Source: an uncultured Clostridia bacterium
GTDB lineage: Bacteria > Bacillota > Clostridia > Oscillospirales > SIG627
Direction of reading: 5' to 3'
Assembly: GCA_947589595.1 (NCBI GenBank)
Contig: CANQBV010000016.1
Location: 1-35,994, forward strand
Length of the DNA stretch: 35,994 nt
Part shown: in pieces, positions 34,126 to 35,994 of the stretch
Numbering within the stretch: position 1 is the stretch's first letter
Layout: each line of letters starts with the position of its first letter
Program-made: the position numbers and the translations under genes
Notes under the pieces: model-generated
Database searches by the model: none
What the model was told of the DNA's origin: nothing
What the model saw: only the letters and a program-made list of their open reading frames with translations

Positions 34126-34545
34126 TTGCGATATTCTTCTCATAGTGAAAAAGAAACCGAAGCGATTGGCGCGGAAATAGCAGGACTTGTATCCTCGCAC
34201 GATATGATTGCCATGTACGGCGAAATGGGATCGGGGAAAACTGTATTCATGCGCGGTTTTGTGGGAGCTTTGGTTCCCGAAGCCCGAGTTTCCAGCCCGA
34301 CTTACGCACTTTTGAATGTGTATGCCAATGAAAAATACACCGTCCACCATTTTGATCTCTACCGGATTACGTCTGAGGACGATTTGGCATCCATCGGCTT
34401 TTGGGATGTATTGGAAAGTGGGATCACCGTTTGTGAATGGAGCGAAAATATAGAAGGGTGTCTGCCCGATGCTTATTGGAAACTGACTTTTGAAAAAAAG
34501 AGCGAAAACGAAAGGGAACTGGTTCTGGAAAGGGTGGAGAGATGA
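34126..34545 (+). CDS. tsaE: tRNA threonylcarbamoyladenosine biosynthesis ATPase TsaE
   Basis: P-loop ATPase of 139 residues that works with TsaB and TsaD to attach threonylcarbamoyl to A37 of ANN-decoding tRNAs. Walker A is MYGEMGSGKTVFMRGF; SSPTYALLNVY and HHFDLYRI follow, and VCEWSENIEG is the conserved C-terminal signature. I chose the TTG at 34126, which has AGGCAGGAAAG upstream and gives the family's usual N-terminus; an ATG 63 bases earlier would place the start in the -35 box. It overlaps tsaB as ATGA (34542-34545). Confidence 0.93.
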   Translation: MRYSSHSEKETEAIGAEIAGLVSSHDMIAMYGEMGSGKTVFMRGFVGALVPEARVSSPTYALLNVYANEKYTVHHFDLYRITSEDDLASIGFWDVLESGITVCEWSENIEGCLPDAYWKLTFEKKSENERELVLERVER

Positions 34546-35240
34546 TCGTTCTGGGAATCGACACCTCGGCGCTTGTCTGCACCGCCGCGCTTATTGACGG
34601 TGAAAAAGTCCTCGCTTCCTTTTCCCTCGGGAAGGAGCGGACGCACAGTGAAACTCTGCTTCCCGGAATTTTGGAATTATTTCAAAAAGGGTGCCTTTCT
34701 CTTGCCGAAGTCGATGCGATTGCGCTTGCCTGCGGCCCCGGCTCCTTTACCGGACTTCGGATTGGGCTTGCCACGGTGAAAGGGCTTGCCGTTTCCCGCC
34801 AAATCCCCTGTGTGCCGGTTTCCACGCTGGAAGCGTTGGCATATCGCTTTTACGGGAAAGAGGAAGAGTTGGTTCTTTGCCCGGTTATGGACGCCCGGCG
34901 CGGGGAGTTTTATAATGCGTTGTTTTCCTTAAAAAACGGTAAGATCGAGAGGCTGTGCGAGGATCGCGCCGTTTCGGGAGACGTGCTATCCAAAGAAATT
35001 TCCGAATATAAAAATGTCTTTCTCTTAGGAGACGGCGCTGAAAAATTTCATGCGCTTTTTCCTGAAAGCGGGACTTTGTCTCCCGAAAACCTACGTCTGC
35101 AAAGCGGTGAATCCGTAGCGCTTTTGGGAACAAAAGAAGCAATGAACCAAAATACCGTTCCGTGTGAAAAGCTATCTCCCCGATACCTGCGCCTGCCGCA
35201 GGCGGAAAGGGAATGGCTTGCCAAGCAATCTACGCATTGA
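34542..35240 (+). CDS. tsaB: tRNA threonylcarbamoyladenosine biosynthesis protein TsaB
   Basis: TsaB of 232 residues, an ASKHA-fold partner of TsaD without its own catalytic site. Signatures: VLGIDTSALVCTAALIDG at the N-terminus, ERTHSETLLPGI, and ACGPGSFTGLRIGLATVKGLA, the family hallmark. It is translationally coupled to tsaE and has GGTGGAGAG upstream. tsaD itself is not in the window. Many Bacillota have a rimI gene after tsaB; here rpiB follows instead. Confidence 0.94.
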   Translation: MIVLGIDTSALVCTAALIDGEKVLASFSLGKERTHSETLLPGILELFQKGCLSLAEVDAIALACGPGSFTGLRIGLATVKGLAVSRQIPCVPVSTLEALAYRFYGKEEELVLCPVMDARRGEFYNALFSLKNGKIERLCEDRAVSGDVLSKEISEYKNVFLLGDGAEKFHALFPESGTLSPENLRLQSGESVALLGTKEAMNQNTVPCEKLSPRYLRLPQAEREWLAKQSTH

Positions 35241-35261
35241 TACAGAAAGAAGGAGTATACT

Positions 35262-35693
35262 ATGATCGCACTGGGTTCTGACCACGCCGGAGACGAATTG
35301 AAGCAGCATATCAAAAAGCATTTTGATGAATTGGGAATCGAATATATCGACCTTGGCTTTTATGAATTAAAGCGGGACGATGATTACCCCGTCATTGCCA
35401 AAGAAGTGGCAAAATATGTACAAAGCGGCAAGGCGGAAAAGGGAATGTTGTTTTGCGGCACGGGGATCGGCATGAGCATGTGTGCCAATAAGTTTTCCGG
35501 TATTCGCGCCGTGGTCGCTTCGGATATGTTTTCCGTGCGCCATTCCCGCCTGCACAACAATGCCAATATTCTTTGTATGGGGGCGCGCGTTATGGCAAGA
35601 GGACTGGCAATCGATCTTGTCGATTTGTTCCTCAATACCGAATTCGAAGGCGGTCGCCACGCGGCGAGAATCGCCATGTTTGAAGAAAAGTAA
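35262..35693 (+). CDS. rpiB: Ribose-5-phosphate isomerase B
   Basis: RpiB of 143 residues, a member of the RpiB/LacA/LacB family that interconverts ribose 5-phosphate and ribulose 5-phosphate. The N-terminal IALGSDHAGDELK binds phosphate, and the catalytic base is Cys65 in LFCGTGIGMSMCANK. Further conserved residues lie in SDMFSVRHSRLHNNANILCMGAR. The RpiB assignment is favoured over the galactose-6-phosphate isomerase subunits because it is a single stand-alone gene. The start has AAGAAGGAG upstream, 21 nt after tsaB, so it may share that operon. Confidence 0.94.
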   Translation: MIALGSDHAGDELKQHIKKHFDELGIEYIDLGFYELKRDDDYPVIAKEVAKYVQSGKAEKGMLFCGTGIGMSMCANKFSGIRAVVASDMFSVRHSRLHNNANILCMGARVMARGLAIDLVDLFLNTEFEGGRHAARIAMFEEK

Positions 35694-35701
35694 GTTTTCT
35701 C

Positions 35702-35730
35702 TTGTAAATTGATTCGCTTTGTGATACGAT
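35702..35730 (+). promoter_or_regulatory. Extended -10 promoter of the SRP RNA gene
   Basis: TTGTAA (35702-35707), 17-bp spacer, TACGAT (35725-35730) preceded by TG one base upstream, the extended -10 pattern. The predicted RNA start is near 35737. Confidence 0.65.
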
Positions 35731-35736
35731 AAATTG

Positions 35737-35970
35737 AGGCAGGATATGAAATAAGGTCGTGCTATCCGGGGAGCCAGCGGCACCTTGTCACCCTCAATCC
35801 GCTATAGTGGGGGAGATGCTCTCCTGAGGGGTACGGATGTGAGGCAGTCTTCACGAGAAGGTGTTGAGAATCGGGTCTTGTGCAATCGGAAGCCGTGAAC
35901 CATGTCAGATGGGGAACCAAGCAGCATTAAGCGGAAGTTCCGATGTGCCACAAGGGTGCCTTATTTGAGC
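35737..35970 (+). ncRNA. ffs: Signal recognition particle RNA, large bacterial type (scRNA)
   Basis: No protein gene fits here, but the region has the marks of the Bacillus/Clostridium-type SRP RNA with an Alu domain. Helix 1 is AAATAAGG (35749-35756) pairing with CCTTATTT (35959-35966). The Alu region carries GGGGAGCCAGCGGCACC and CAATCCGCTATAG, as in clostridial homologues. Helix 8, the Ffh-binding hairpin, is GTCAG (35904-35908), then TGG-GGAA-CCA, then AGCAGC. The GGAA tetraloop and flanking conserved bases are kept, while its closing pairs differ from the usual TCC/GGA but still pair. The ends are approximate; the 3' end could extend further and no terminator is visible before the window ends at 35994. 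Confidence 0.88.
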
Positions 35971-35994
35971 CGGATCGCTGAAATCACGCTCATG

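Noticed and set aside
1-35994. Search for CRISPR arrays, insertion sequences, prophage genes, toxin-antitoxin pairs and tRNA genes.
   Set aside because: No regularly spaced repeats, transposase-like proteins, attachment-site duplications or cloverleaf-type sequences were noticed; intergenic gaps are short and explained by promoters and terminators.

Overview
The window (about 36 kb, roughly 50% GC by eye) is dense, ordinary chromosomal DNA of a Bacillota/Clostridia-type bacterium. The signs are strong AGGAGG-like ribosome binding sites, consensus sigma-A promoters (TTGACA-N17-TATAAT), TTG starts, a YlmC/YmxH sporulation-type PRC-barrel protein, RqcH, MnmM, and a Bacillus/Clostridium-type large SRP RNA. 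I see no phage, insertion sequence, CRISPR array or tRNA gene.

Layout. 1-5784: the 3' end of a THUMP/SAM RNA methyltransferase; a D-amino-acid aminotransferase; a convergent adenine-type phosphoribosyltransferase; a hemolysin III (TrhA) membrane protein; and an OmpR-type two-component pair. 5848-11877 (minus): gltB-gltD, glutamate synthase. 12232-14840: a stand-alone E2-like acyltransferase with an acyl-CoA-ligase-type AMP-forming enzyme. 14898-16864 (minus): a MATE transporter coupled to mnmM. 17122-30055: an arginine operon, argG-argH-argC-argJ-argB-argD-argF-carA-carB. It is read from one promoter overlapped by an ARG-box-like operator and ends at a strong terminator. 30163-32248: a single-pass membrane protein, a secreted Ig-like/SLH-like protein and a YlmC-like protein. 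32298-35693: rqcH, tsaE, tsaB, rpiB. 35737-35970: the large SRP RNA.

How the genes work together. GltBD makes glutamate, the entry substrate of the arginine pathway. ArgJ, ArgB, ArgC, ArgD and ArgF carry glutamate through the acetylated cycle to ornithine and citrulline, CarAB supplies carbamoyl phosphate, and ArgG and ArgH finish arginine.

The most striking feature is at the end of the arginine operon. The carB reading frame runs without a stop into a complete diaminopimelate epimerase (DapF) domain, giving a 1340-residue CarB-DapF fusion. In that domain the first catalytic cysteine of the family appears to be alanine, while the second is present. Other points worth attention are the ARG boxes upstream of argG, a perfect 13-bp hairpin between argG and argH, the E2-like acyltransferase that has Glu where the family's catalytic His should be, and 11-bp-phased direct repeats in the two-component leader.
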